Source: Micropterix aruncella (lineage: Eukaryota > Arthropoda > Insecta > Lepidoptera > Micropterigidae). From it: DNA of 64,000 nt. Shown one piece after another: positions 1 to 10,609 of the stretch; position 1 is the stretch's first letter; the number at the start of each line of letters is the position of its first letter. The notes under the pieces are model-generated. The model ran no database searches. It was not told the origin of the DNA and was given only the letters and a program-made list of their open reading frames with translations. The translations under genes and the position numbers were made by a program. The stretch spans positions 22,436,752 to 22,500,751 of the forward strand of contig OX155967.1 in NCBI GenBank assembly GCA_944548615.1, written 5' to 3'.

Positions 1-229
1 GGCTGGTCGGAAAAATATTATTTAATTTTATAGTTAGGCAAAAATACTACACATTTGTATTTAATTTACAATATGAATGTTGTTGTTTGTATTGAAATAT
101 AATTATAATAAATATTGCTATTATTGAGACAAAATTTAACAAAACGTTACAAAATTAACAAAATTTAACAAACAAATGAAAATTTCATTTTCATTGCAAC
201 GCGTTTATGCCGGCTGTGAGGCGGGCTGT
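1..229. other. AT-rich stretch, nothing recognised
   Basis: I see no reading frame, repeat end or motif that I can name here. It leads into the inverted-repeat element that begins at about 230. Confidence 0.5.
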
Positions 230-470
230 GAATGCGTTCATCGAATAGAAAGAGATAGGGGCATATTATGAGACTCCCCTTGTCTAGTTACGCATGCTCG
301 TTTATCCATAGCATAGCAGACTTATGTCGTCGAAGCTTTGCCATAATGATATAAACGCGTTGCAATAGTGATATGTGTACATGTCTCAGGTAATGCACGA
401 CTAGACAAGGATGGAGGGGGTACTATATGCAGGTGTCTCATTCTATTCGTCTGACGCATTCTCAGGCTGG
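230..470. repeat. Fold-back (long inverted repeat) element, copy A
   Basis: The left side (from GAATGCGTTCATCGAATAGA) reappears as a diverged reverse complement on the right side (ending in CTATTCGTCTGACGCATTC). The CTTGTCTAGT and TACCCCCTCC-type stretches also pair across the centre, so the whole block can fold on itself. A second copy of the same design lies at 44502-44770. There is no coding capacity, and it looks like a palindromic MITE; the superfamily cannot be told. Confidence 0.7.
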
Positions 471-2046
471 TCGAGAGGTCTAGTCACGGTCAATGTTCGG
501 AGCGGACCAAATCCGCAATCCGGCCGTTCCCAATACGAGCGTGTGTTACGGCTATTAACGCGACAAATATTAATTTAAAATAAATACCATTGTTAATATT
601 TGCGGATCGAAAAATACCAAAGTGGTCGTAAAAATACTACATCTGACACACTGACGCACACAATGAAAAGATAATACGTATTCGTTTCTCGAAATATCGT
701 AGGGTGGCGCACGAAAATATCGTATATTACGAAAAATTTCCTAAAAACTAATTCCGTGAAGAACTTTACAGGTAGCGCCAGCATTTACTTACGGTGACTG
801 TTTTTTAACGGTTTTGAAAGTATTACGACTAGAAAAAGTGTCAATCATCTGGCAGCACTGCGGAAACCTTTTCCAACCGCGATGGTTTTTAATATTTTAT
901 CCGATGCTCGCACGCGCAGTGCATCGCTCATCTAACACCCTTTTGACAAACAGAGAAATAGAGCACGATTATAATAGAAAGAACGATACGCGTAAAAACC
1001 TTTTCCAATACACATTAATAACAAATAACGGTTTTGATTTCATTAAACGTCAATTTTTCGTAGGGTTCCATTTTCCAATTAACATCCGTCTCCTATCGTT
1101 TTTTATATTATTAGAAATACAATAAAACTAAACAAAATTATTAAATAATTAACTTTCCTAAGTATAAAAAATACAAAAGAGGGACATCTTCGTTTTTAGA
1201 AACTGTATTTTTTTAATAACGTTAAAAACAAAAAAGTAGCAAGAAATCAACACAATACCACGTCAATACACACATGAAATCTAATATTCGAGAAAATACA
1301 CTTACGTAAAATAAAAAGCTTTCTAGTTTTTATAAAAATAAAAATGAAATAAAATCATCATTAAAAAAGTAATCAAAATTATCTCATGATATGTTTAAAC
1401 AATAGACCTCTTTTCGCACATCTGTTAAAAGTGAACAAAGCTGAAGGAAAGCTAATAAAAATCCACAAACACCCACGTTGCCTCATATTAAAATACACAT
1501 ATCGAATAGAGAACCTTTAAGTTAAAATATACAGGGTGAGGTTTAGACTAGTGACATCTTTGTAGTGGGTGAATCTGTAAGGCTAACTAAGCAACGTTTA
1601 ATAAGATTTTTTAAGAATAAAAAAATCTTCGATAGTATAAAAAACTATAATTACGATGCGCTATCTAGTGGTACGCCGATAGTGCCTATAGGCATTTTGC
1701 GTCGTTTTGACAGATCCGCGCGTAACCGTTTCGGCCGGCCCCTATATATATTATATAATATACATGACTAACAAGATGAATTACTAGGTAACAAGAGGGA
1801 ATTCATGGAAAAACGATATTGTTAGTATTTATTTTTAAAAAACTACCATAAAGTTGCGGCGTAGGTTTTGCGCGTGAAACCTGGCTTCCGAGCGTTTAAC
1901 CCTCTGAGTGCCATAAGCTTTGCGGCAGAGTATGGAAATTTTTAATACATTAAACTTTTAAAGCTCGATGTACATAAATAGCGTGTACCTATATCAAGTT
2001 TTGTGAAAATTAGCGCAATAGATTTTGTATCAATTGATGAGTCATA
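471..2046. other. No gene recognised; one piggyBac-like TTAA end
   Basis: Short open frames here (for example around 814-1125 and 1565-1771) resemble no family I know and have no supporting context. At 1896-1899 TTAA is followed by CCCTCTGAGTG, similar to the TTAA-CCCTTGGAGTA end of the element at 31675. It may be one end of an old piggyBac-type element, but no partner end was found. Confidence 0.4.
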
Positions 2047-2048
2047 TA

Positions 2049-3362
2049 CTACTCTGTCTAAAAAGTACCGGGAATTATTAAATAAAACACACAATTTTCG
2101 TTTAATCCTCAATGTTTATTTTGTCACCTTCAAAGTAGTCCCCATTTGATGCAACACACATTCGCCAGCGTTTTTTTCAATCTTCAAAACACTTTTTGTA
2201 GGCGTTTTTTGGTATAGCCTTCAATTCCTTCCACGAATTTTCTTTAATGGACTCTATGGACTCAAAACGGGTACCACGATGAAGCAAATTTAGTTTTGGG
2301 AACAGAAAGAAGTCTGACGGGGCCAAATCTGTTGAATACGGTGGTTGATCAATTGTATTTGTCGCGTTTTTGGCCTTAAATTTGGTCACAATTGCTGCTC
2401 TATGCGACGGTGCATTATCGTCGTGGAAAATCCACGAATTGTTGATCCACAATTCAGGCCGTTTTTGACGGATTTTCTCACGTAAACGCTTCAAAACGGC
2501 CAAATAATATTCCTTATTGACCGTTAGTCCTTCTGGAACGAATTCGTGATAGACTAAACCGCGAACATCAAAGAAAACTTGACTTTGACTTTTGAACGAC
2601 TTTGTCGTTGTTTTTTCGGTTTTCGCTCGTTTTTGTCCTCCACTCTGAGGCCTGTTGACTTGTTTGCATATCAAATTCGTAGACCCATGTCTCATCGCCA
2701 GTTATAATGCGTTCTATGAATGTGGGATCAGAATCGACGCGATCCAGCATGTCTAAAGAAATTTGTTTGCGGTACTGTTGTTGTAAAAAATTCAACTCCT
2801 TTGGAACGAGCCGAGCGGCGATGCGTCTCATGCCCAATTTATCTACCAAAATCGAGCGAATGGACTCATCAGACTTCAGGTTCAGGTCACGTGCTATCTC
2901 TCTTAAGCTGGAATGGCGATTACGGAGCACAATTTCCTTGACTTTTTCGATATTTTAGGATTTTTGAAGAGGTCGAAGGTCGCTCGGAACGAGGGTTGTC
3001 TTCGACGATCTCTCGGCCCTCCTTGAATGCTTTGTACCACTCGTAGTTCCGTGTTTTGGATAGAACTGATTCACCATAAGCCTTTTTTAACATTTTTATG
3101 GAATTGGCACACGAAAATCCGTTCGCAACACAAAATTTAAGGCAAACTCTTTGTTCAATACTTTGGTTCATTGTGAAAATCGTGACGAACTACTAAGGTG
3201 TACAATTCAATTGCTGTTCTAATCAAAATGGCTGACAGTTCGCGCGCATTCTAGGCATAGAGTAAATAAAGACAGCTCTACCAACTTTAGTTTTTTTTTT
3301 TTTTTTAATCATTAACAGAACCTTTTTAAATTCTAAATTCCCGGAACTTTTTAGACAGAAGG
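2049..3362 (-). mobile_element. Mariner transposon, complete ends, inactive
   Basis: The element is 1314 bp, the usual mariner size. Imperfect terminal inverted repeats of about 27 bp share TCTGTCTAAAAAGT and CCGGGAATT, and both ends are flanked by TA (2047-2048 and 3363-3364), the mariner target duplication. The transposase lies on the minus strand and is broken by frameshifts. The left boundary could shift by a base or two because the flank is TATACTA. Confidence 0.9.
2177..3171 (-). pseudogene. Mariner transposase pseudogene (DD34D)
   Basis: Cut-and-paste transposase. Reading from 3171 downward, the N-terminal helix-turn-helix region comes first, in the frame to about 2955. A second frame (2930-2568) carries LVPKEL and the first catalytic Asp in GDETWVYEFD. 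A third frame (2695-2177) carries HDDNAPSH and LAPSDFFLFPKL. The last two catalytic Asp residues are separated by exactly 34 residues, the mariner DD34D signature. At least two frameshifts, near 2930-2955 and near 2640, break the frame. Total length is close to the usual 340-350 aa, so loss is by point indels rather than truncation. Confidence 0.93.
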
Positions 3363-4369
3363 TATCTGTGGTCCATAAGAGATGTAAATATATTTTTTGG
3401 ATAAATAAAATTTTGTTAACGTATCAAATAAATAAATTTCAAAACGGTAAAGTTGCAATATATATTTTATTTATTTATTTAAATTTACCGTTCGTTGGTC
3501 ATTTGAGTTGTTTGGTCATTAGGGTTTTCAAAAAAGTACGACTATTTTTAATACTTTAATTCTTTTGCCAATATAAGTACGACAATAATTTTATTCTTTT
3601 TCCAATATTGATTCCGATGTCTCAATGAAATGAAAAAAAAGTGTAATGTATACATAATCCGTGTTCCATAATTTATTAAATGATTTTTAAAGTTATGGGA
3701 CACATATATGGTCAGCCATGGACTTCGATAGATATTATTATGAATTATAAATATAATAATAAACTTAAGAAATCACGGATTATTTTTCATCTAAATAATA
3801 TCATTTAGTCGCCAAAATATATACGATTTTTCAGTTACCGTGTCGAGTACATAACTATTTGCCACAGCAGTAGTTGGCACTGATCAGGTGTTGGCGACAC
3901 TGATCATAGTTGGCAGCACTGATCGTTGGCAGCACTAGCAGCATTATTAAATTATCTTTGACTAGCAGCACTGCCCGGCCATGCCCGGCGTGGCGTGCGA
4001 GGCGTCTTTTGCGCCCTACATCATATTATATTACTTTGGTCATATTCTGTGGTCATATTGCCGAGTTCTTTACCAAGGCCTTAATTTTTGCAGGCTCCAT
4101 GATGGGCCGCTAGGAGTGAAGAAAATAGCATTCCTTTATCGTATCCACCATCGAAAATACCCAAATTCATTGACGGGTGGAGCTTTCTACGATACTTTCG
4201 TCATATTAGTGTTCGTTTTTGCCAGAATATATTGTCGTTTACCTCTGATTTCGACGTCGATCTAGTTTCTAATATGAATAGCTCGAAATTCCACTCGATA
4301 TAGTCGATTTATGTTTTGTTTCGCTACAGATTCGCTTGTCGCGTGGTTATCACGAAAATTACTTGGTAT
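3363..4369. other. No gene recognised
   Basis: Low-complexity AT-rich DNA. At 3865-3975 there are several copies of a short GGCAGCACTGATC-type motif in loose tandem. The open frames at 3910-4265 have no recognisable domain. Confidence 0.4.
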
Positions 4370-5640
4370 TGCAACAAACACAAGTAAAAAGTGGTCGTAG
4401 ATAATGGTTTTCTTTAAATATTGTTAGTTGAATTAAGAAACTATCATTTGTCCTGCATTATTCTTCGAATTTCCACCTGTTTGTAGTTAGGGGTCAATTA
4501 CAATGTCGAATGTTTTTTCTTGTCAAATTGAAAATGAGGTCTACAATTGTTCACATCACAAAAATTGTCTGGTATTGCAAGAAACGCATGTTAAAGAATG
4601 GTTGTAGATAATGGTTTTCCCTAAATGTTAGTCAATGTAGAGAAGATTAGCTCAAAAGGTATATTTTCACTTGTTTGTAGTTGCGGTCAATAACAATATT
4701 GAAATGTTGGCTTCTTCAATAAATTTTAGGGTTTTCTCTTGTCAAATTGAAAATGAGGTTTATCATGACGAAAATTATTTGGCTTTGCAAGAACCGGAAA
4801 TGAAAAAACGGCCGTAGATATTGTTTCTCGTGTTAAAAATGCAGTCGATTGGTTCAAAAACTAGATTTTCGCTTGTTTCTTGTTAGTCAATAATATTGTC
4901 GAAATGTTTCAATGAGTTATGTCATGCTTTCCACCACAAAATTATTTGGTTTTGGAAGAAACACATATAAAGAAAAGGTCTTACATAATTGTTTTCCCTT
5001 ACTACTGTTTGTCGAGTTAAAATGCAATTCCATTGTTTTTTCTCTTCTCAAATTGAAAATTAGGTTTATCCTTGCTTTCCACCACGAAAATTATATTATT
5101 TGGTTTTGCAAGAAACGCATATAAATAAAAGGTCATAAATAATTGTTTTCCCAAAATACTGTTTGTCGAGTTGAAGATGCAAAGAAGGTTGGTTTTAAAA
5201 GTTGATTTCCACTTGTTTGAAGTTAGCGGTCACTTACATTGTCGAAGTGCTGGATCCGTTTTTGAATTGTTTTTTCTCTTCTCAAATTGAAAATTAGGTT
5301 TATCCTTGCTTTCCACCATGAAAATTATTTGGTTTTGCAAGAAACGCATATAAAAAAAGGTCTTAAATAGTTGTTTTCCCTAAATACTAATTGTCATGTT
5401 GAAAATGCAAAGAAGGTTGGATTTAAAACTTGATTTACACTTGTTTGAAGTTAGCAGTCATATACATTGTCAAAGTGCTGGATCCGTTTTTGAATAATTT
5501 TTTTTTCTCAAATTGAAAATTAGGTTTATCCTTGCTTTCCACCATGAAAATTATTTGGTTTAGCAAGAAACGCACATAAAAAAGGTCTTAAATAATTGTT
5601 TTCCCTAATCACCGTTTGTCAAGTTGAAAATGTACCAAAA
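4370..5640. repeat. Tandem repeat array I (about 230-bp units) of a TE
   Basis: About six units, degenerate on the left and well conserved on the right. Each carries the pieces TTCTCAAATTGAAAATTAGG, CCTTGCTTTCCACCA, TTTTGCAAGAAACGCATATA, TAATTGTTTTCCC and CTTGTTTGAAGTTAGC. The array ends in ATGTACCAAAAATACCAA. The same units and the same end occur at 19345-20045. In both places the array is followed by TAGCTATTAAATTGTTAGGTAC-type DNA and then by minus-strand coding remnants, so the array is a structural part of a TE and not independent satellite DNA. Confidence 0.85.
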
Positions 5641-5671
5641 ATACCAATAGTAAATTAAAAAAAATAGAATA

Positions 5672-6047
5672 AATAAATACAAACGGAGCTGCCATGGAAT
5701 TCACCGACCGGAGTCGGGCCCATCATAATACAATTTTTTTTACACTTCTGGGGGGTGAGCAGTGGATTCCGGACTTACGAACCGGCTGTGGTAGGTTTAG
5801 GACAGCTGTCTTGCCACATGTGAGCGTTCACCTTGCCACCCATTCACTCCCCCTTCGAAGCCATAGAATTTGAGATGCGCAAATCGCAGTTTTAGATAAT
5901 TTTTCTAAGAAAGAGTTGATTATTTTTCTGGAAAGGCCAAAATCTTTAAAGAGGTGAAATAGAGATTTAGCTGGCAGGCCACGAGCGCCAACTTCCACCG
6001 CGTGAAGGTGAACAGTGAAGCCGTTCCGGGTTACGGCATTTGCAAGA
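5672..6047 (-). mobile_element. RLE-type non-LTR retrotransposon, 3' end only (copy 1)
   Basis: Severely 5'-truncated copy reading on the minus strand. It holds the last 70 or so codons (about 5828-6047) of the element's open reading frame, ending in LRRGSEWVAR, then the 3' UTR and an A-rich AAATAAAT-type tail at 5660-5672. It abuts the 3' tail of the next copy at 6050, so one copy inserted next to or into the other. The reading frame differs from the neighbouring copy by a single visible substitution (LFKDF versus LFKDL). Confidence 0.85.
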
Positions 6048-6049
6048 TA

Positions 6050-7017
6050 TAAATAAATACAAACGGAGCTGCCATGGAATTCACCGACCGGAGTCGGGCC
6101 CATCATAATACTATTTTTTTTTACACTTCTGGGGGGTGAGCAGTGGATTCCGGACTTACGAACCGGCTGTGGTAGGTTTAGGACAGCTGTCTTGCCACAT
6201 GTGAGCGTTCACCTTGCCACCCATTCACTCCCCCTTCGAAGCCATAGAATTTGAGATGCGCAAATCGCAGTTTTAGATAATTTTTCTAAGAAAGAGTTGA
6301 TTATTTTTCTGGAAAGGCCAAGATCTTTAAAGAGGTGAAATAGAGATTTAGCTGGCAGGCCACGAGCGCCAACTTCCACCGCGTGAAGGTGAACAGTGAA
6401 GCCGTTCCGGGTTACGGCATTTGCAAGATCATGGTATTTATTTAATTTGTACTCGTGGTCTTTTGGGATATTTGATTCCCATGGAACAGTTAATTCTACG
6501 ATAAGAGCCACCTTCCGAGATAGAGAGTAAAGAGTTATATCTGGACGGAGGGCTGTGCATCCGAGACTTTCAGGGAATTTATACTGCTTAGAGACCGAAT
6601 CAACCTCCAGAATCCAATCTGTAGCTTTCTCGATTATTGAGAAAGGTTTTGTAGTTAAATGTTTTTTGCCTTTAGAGCCATCCCGCACAAACTGTATTGG
6701 GGGTTTGGAGGATACTGTCAAACCCTTGTTGGCACGAGCCACTGAGAGACTAATTACCTCGCGAATAACAGCGAGAACTTTGTCATGGCGGTAAGTGTAC
6801 CGTCCTTGATCTAAGGCCACCTTGCAGCCAGCTAGAATGTGCCTAGCTGTGCAAGGGGTATTGCTACAGAGGGGACAAGAACTATCCTCGGCAAAGCTCC
6901 AACGAGCGAGGTTACTGGGGTCTGGAAGTGTATGCTGAAAGGCATTCAAATAAAATTTCAGCATCTCTGGCGTCCAGTCATAGAGCATTACCTTCCAGTG
7001 CATTGGAGGCGGCATTT
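6050..7017 (-). mobile_element. RLE-type non-LTR retrotransposon, 5'-truncated (copy 2)
   Basis: The element's 3' UTR and A/T-rich tail are at 6050-6208 and its C-terminal coding region at 6209-7015. The reverse transcriptase is missing, as expected from incomplete target-primed reverse transcription. The flanking DNA (array end at about 5650 and TTAGCTATTAATTTG at 7039) is continuous in the related locus near 20050-20110. That confirms this block is an insertion into the array TE. Confidence 0.88.
6209..7015 (-). CDS. C-terminal part of RLE-type non-LTR polyprotein (zinc knuckle plus restriction-like endonuclease)
   Basis: An uninterrupted 268-codon frame. At about residues 47-60 is a CCHC cluster (CPLCSN...HILAGC). 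At about residues 158-175, RPDITLYSLSRKVALIVELT fits the PD-(D/E)xK-like core of the restriction-like endonuclease that follows reverse transcriptase in R2/NeSL/R4-type elements, where it nicks target DNA for primed reverse transcription. The upstream reverse transcriptase is lost by 5' truncation, so the first Met is not the natural start. The last 170 residues are identical to those encoded at 60465-60977, 54 kb away, which suggests recent activity. The exact clade is not certain. Confidence 0.85.
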   Translation of the reverse strand: MPPPMHWKVMLYDWTPEMLKFYLNAFQHTLPDPSNLARWSFAEDSSCPLCSNTPCTARHILAGCKVALDQGRYTYRHDKVLAVIREVISLSVARANKGLTVSSKPPIQFVRDGSKGKKHLTTKPFSIIEKATDWILEVDSVSKQYKFPESLGCTALRPDITLYSLSRKVALIVELTVPWESNIPKDHEYKLNKYHDLANAVTRNGFTVHLHAVEVGARGLPAKSLFHLFKDLGLSRKIINSFLEKLSKTAICASQILWLRRGSEWVAR

Positions 7018-7193
7018 TTTTTTAAAATACGAAAATTTTTTAGCTATTAATTTGTTAGGTACCTACTTCACATACCTACACATAATATAATACAGACATA
7101 CTTTTGTGTAAATAAATTTAAATAATACATAACATCTACCTAAGTAATCACTAATATTTAATAAATAATAATAAATCAATAATATAGTCTTAC
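7018..7193. other. Non-coding part of the array TE
   Basis: The stretch TTAGCTATTAATTTGTTAGG and the following 100 bp recur at about 20090-20180, downstream of the second array. No gene is present. Confidence 0.6.
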
Positions 7194-7545
7194 CTAATTT
7201 TCATCCTCCATATTTGATATAGACCACCACCTTGGTATTTCTTCATCATATAAAAAACTCATCAAGTCGAACTACAACAAACGAGGAACATAGACTTCAT
7301 CAGTTCCGGCTCCGGATTTTAAGGACTTTTTGGCTTTGTTGAGTTCCTTCTTGTAAGAAGTCGGCAGGTTATTTATTTTCTTTACTACCCTCTCCGTATT
7401 GGCATTAGGATCAACAGGTTTGTACTTAATAATTAGGCTATCGTAGGCAGCATTACTTTTCTTATTCCACAAGCAAACTTCATCTTTATAGCACCGAATA
7501 AACTTCCAATAACTCACGGATTCCGCTACAATCTTCTTGCAACAT
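7194..7545 (-). pseudogene. MADF-domain protein pseudogene of the array TE
   Basis: MADF (Myb/SANT-like) domains bind DNA and commonly occur in accessory proteins of insect DNA transposons. Visible features are SYWKFIRCYKDEVCLWNKKS, VVKKINNL, and a C-terminal stretch SFLYDEE read through a single in-frame stop at 7272-7274, where the family normally has an LWY motif (the change is consistent with TGG to TAG). It lies just downstream of the GKSYVS-type fragment and upstream of the array, on the same strand. It is incomplete at the N-terminus. Confidence 0.75.
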
Positions 7546-7894
7546 GTTTTGACGTGAGTGGACGCGTCCGCCTACAGCAAGACTTGTGAGCCGCAAGATT
7601 TTTTTTACCGTTTACTACAAAATAAAGGCGTTGTTAGATTTTCTTGGTTGTGCAGCATTTGTGTATTTATATTTTGGTGCGACTGGAAACATACAAGATT
7701 GGATGTAAGCATACTGTAGGTCTATAACATTTAATTCCCAGTAATTATTGAATAAATCGACCCTGCCTGCGTTGTATGTTATCCGGGCATTTCATCCTGC
7801 ATTTACAAGCTGCCTTAATGCTGCGAGTAGGTACCTCTTTCTTTAATTTTGATAAGGACACATAGGATTTCCCGCTGTTTCTTAGTATTTTCAT
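7524..7894 (-). pseudogene. GKSYVS-type TE protein, internally deleted fragment
   Basis: The minus strand from 7894 encodes a stretch with GKSYVS, then CKCRMKCPDNI, a stop or frameshift near 7776, then IFNNYWELNVIDLQYAYIQS in another frame. This pattern is shared by a family of TE-associated proteins annotated only as uncharacterised in many insects. At 7614 the frame ends, and the next 75 bp (7525-7600) match the far C-terminal end of the copy at 20205-20657. The middle of the gene is therefore deleted here. Function is presumably transposase, by inference only. Confidence 0.6.
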
Positions 7895-7906
7895 CCTGTT
7901 ATTATC

Positions 7907-8960
7907 CTAGCAATAGTAATTGAATTTGGCGTTCCTTTTATTTTGAATTAGAAAAGGCTCCAGCATGTGGTTTTTCTTGTCGACCCCGCCCATGGATTGA
8001 TTGTAGTCGCATATCACCTTGGGTTTGTAGAATGACGGCCTACCAGGTCTAGCAGCCACTTGGACCACTTCAATACCATGGCAAGTGGATGTAGTGTACA
8101 CAGTTTTCTTGTCCTGGAAAGCCATCACTACAACATCCCCAGAATGTCGAGCTACGAAAGTTCCTTCTGCCGGTATGACGTGCTGAATGAGTGGTGACAC
8201 ATGCTTCTGCGATTTGCGCAAGGCACCAACACGATCGGTTTTGTTCCGTTTCAGGAACCTCGATAAAACGGGGGAGTTGAACCAACTGTCCAAGAATAAT
8301 TGGTGTCCCTTGTCGAGCAGCGGAATCATAATTTGTCTTACAATGTCGGTGCTCTTCGGAAGATTTGATCGATCAGCAGTATCTTTGCCCATGTAAATGA
8401 CGAACGACCACAGGTAGCCCGTAGCCGAAACGAGCAGCCTTCGTTCTGATAAACTGTTTGAAGGACAGTTTACCCTTCTACAATGTCAAAGATTCATCAA
8501 TTGATATCTGTTGCTCCAATACATAAGCCTCTTGAAACTTCGCATTCAAGTGCTCAGGTATGGGGCCGAGAGAGAACAACTTCGATGATTCGTTATTGCG
8601 GGTTTTGTTATCTACAAAGTATAGAGCTCGATTTAAATTTTCATAACGAGCTTTTGAAAAAATTCTTCTAAACGAGTTATGTTTTAAGAACTCATTTGAA
8701 GAAAAGCACGATTTTGTAGTCGGCATTTTGACAATCTCGATCAACATCCAAAATGTAAAAAGTATCATTATTTCATGAACGTTAGTGTCATACCAATCTC
8801 TCGCAAACCTCTTCGAAGACGCCTTCAATCCTTGAGCATATCGATTGGTCTCACAAACGATATACTCCAGAATTTCCGTTCCAGAAAGTTAGGAAAGCAT
8901 CATACGCATTCCCAAATGGAACGAGAGGTCCAGAGTTTTCGGCCAGAAATTCCTCTGGCC
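7907..8960 (-). pseudogene. piggyBac-type transposase pseudogene
   Basis: DDD transposase of the piggyBac family (DDE_Tnp_1_7). Reading downward: a stretch with ETNRYAQG upstream of 8828; QISIDES at about 8490 (first catalytic Asp region); FLDSWFNSP at about 8300 (second); DYNQSMGGVD at about 7960 (third). Lesions include a frameshift near 8875, a stop codon at 8478-8480, a frameshift near 8400 where the family has a YMGKDT-type motif, and loss of the C-terminal cysteine-rich region. It directly abuts the GKSYVS fragment, so one element interrupts or truncates the other. Confidence 0.9.
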
Positions 8961-9739
8961 GCCAGGGTGGCCAAAAAGTCGTGGATCAAACGAAACAGGG
9001 AGATAAAGGAGGTAATTTTCAACAAAAAATCTTTCTACAGCATGACCATAACTTCATTGCACGAAGGTTATGAATTTTTGTTTTTTTTTTTCAATAAAAC
9101 TAGAGTTTTTTTACAATTTATTCAATAAAAAAAATAATTGATTGAAAGCAATAAAACAAAAGATGTTGTATTATGACTCGATAATGTATCAATAATACAA
9201 AAATTGTTTTGCAGCTCTTGGTACCAAATTTAACGAGCAATTAATTTTTTTCCGTAAATTTTGAAGTGTTACAAAAATTACTTCTCACTTTAAGAGCACC
9301 CTGTGAAATTAAAAATAAATACGGAAAAGTGACCCGGTATTAAAAAAAATTGCTGATTTAATGGTGATTCAAATGAGGTACAACACTTCAGTGTTTGATC
9401 TTTAGTTTTGGTTTTATGGTCGTTTTTTCATATCAAGGTGCAAATGTCATCAAATTAGCCTTATTCAAAATAATTTATTAGTTTATCATAAACGGCTAGT
9501 TTTTTATCGTTGGAATGCTAGAACTGTTCGGTTCTTGTCACACTTAGGATTTATGAAATGGACAGACACTCATTCACACTAACCATTTAATCCTTTATCA
9601 AAAAAAGGTTAAGACCTTTTTCAGGTGAGAAAATGATAAATTTAAAGGAAAATTTAGATTTTTGCTCATACATACTATGTAGTAATTTCAGAAGCCATCA
9701 TGAAATAAAAAGAAAAATTATGACTTAGTAATTTTATTT
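8961..9739. other. No gene recognised
   Basis: AT-rich DNA. The stretch near 9295 (GAGCACCCTGTGAAATT) resembles the ends of some Tc1-like elements and may belong to the pseudogene that follows, but no matching partner end is visible. Confidence 0.35.
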
Positions 9740-10574
9740 AAATTATTTTTTTTACTTATAAATGTTCAAAGTTCCTACCTCTGACCATAATGCACAATCT
9801 GCACCGCCTAATAAAATTCGCTTGTAATCAGCGGAAAGCACCTCTGTTATTAATAATTTGTAACCTAGCAAACTCGAGCTTTTGTCATAGCTCTTGTTCG
9901 GTGTTGTTCTCTCCTTGATACATAATTTCTTTAAAATAGCCCCAAACAAAAAAGTCAATTGGATTAAGGTCTGGCGACCGGGATGGCCGTGCAATAGGTC
10001 CGCCTCGACCAATTCACCGGTTAGGGAAGCGCTCGTTCAAATGTCCTCGAACTGCTCAAGCGTAATGAGGCGGGGCGCCGTCTTGTTGCAGCCACATTTC
10101 TGGCACTCTATCTTCAGGAATCTCAGCTTCTCTGAGTATTTGGTTCAAATTATTTTGTAAAAAAATCAAATACAGAGCACCATTCAGCCTTGGTGGCATT
10201 TCATGTAGCACAAGCTGCTAGTCAATTATTCCAGCCCACATGTTTATACCAAGCAAATGCTGGAATTGATCATTTCTGATGATATGTGGGTCACTCTGGT
10301 GTAAAAGTGTAAATTGTGGATGTTAAAAATTTTCATTCTTCTAAAATATGACTCATCAGTCCATAACACTTTGTTGAAGAACTGCGGATCCTCTCTGTCG
10401 TCGAAGCATTTCTCTGCAAAATCTCACTCTAGGTTCATAGTCAGCGGGCAGCGAAACTTGCACCCTTTGCACGTGGTAAGCATGATAATTATTTATTTTA
10501 ATGATAAGCTGCACCGTCGATCGTGGAATCCTGAGATTTCGTGATATTTGGCGTTGGCTAATACCAGGGTCCAA
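9740..10574 (-). pseudogene. Tc1-like (insect DUF4817-associated) transposase pseudogene
   Basis: Reading downward from 10574: a helix-turn-helix with SQRQISRNLRIPRSTVQLII; the stretch HAYHVQRVQ...LPADYEPRVRFCREML typical of this insect transposase family; DESYFRR at about 10350 with the first catalytic Asp; then, in other frames, the HGHPGRQTLIQ region around 9980 (equivalent to the family's PPRSPDL motif) with the last catalytic Asp. Several frameshifts and stops between 10200 and 10360 break it. The N-terminal DUF4817 module itself is not seen here. Confidence 0.82.
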
Positions 10575-10602
10575 TCGATTGGATTGGACCCTGGTATTAG
10601 CC
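10556..10602. repeat. Perfect 21-bp inverted repeat (hairpin)
   Basis: The arms 10556-10576 and 10582-10602 are exact reverse complements (GGCTAATACCAGGGTCCAATC), separated by 5 nt. They sit at the 5' end of the Tc1-like coding remnant, where the coding sequence is copied back on itself. It may be a templated insertion. Confidence 0.9.
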
Positions 10603-10609
10603 GAACTCT

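Noticed and set aside
1565..1771. 68-codon frame near the left end
   Set aside because: Short, AT-rich and without any recognisable motif.
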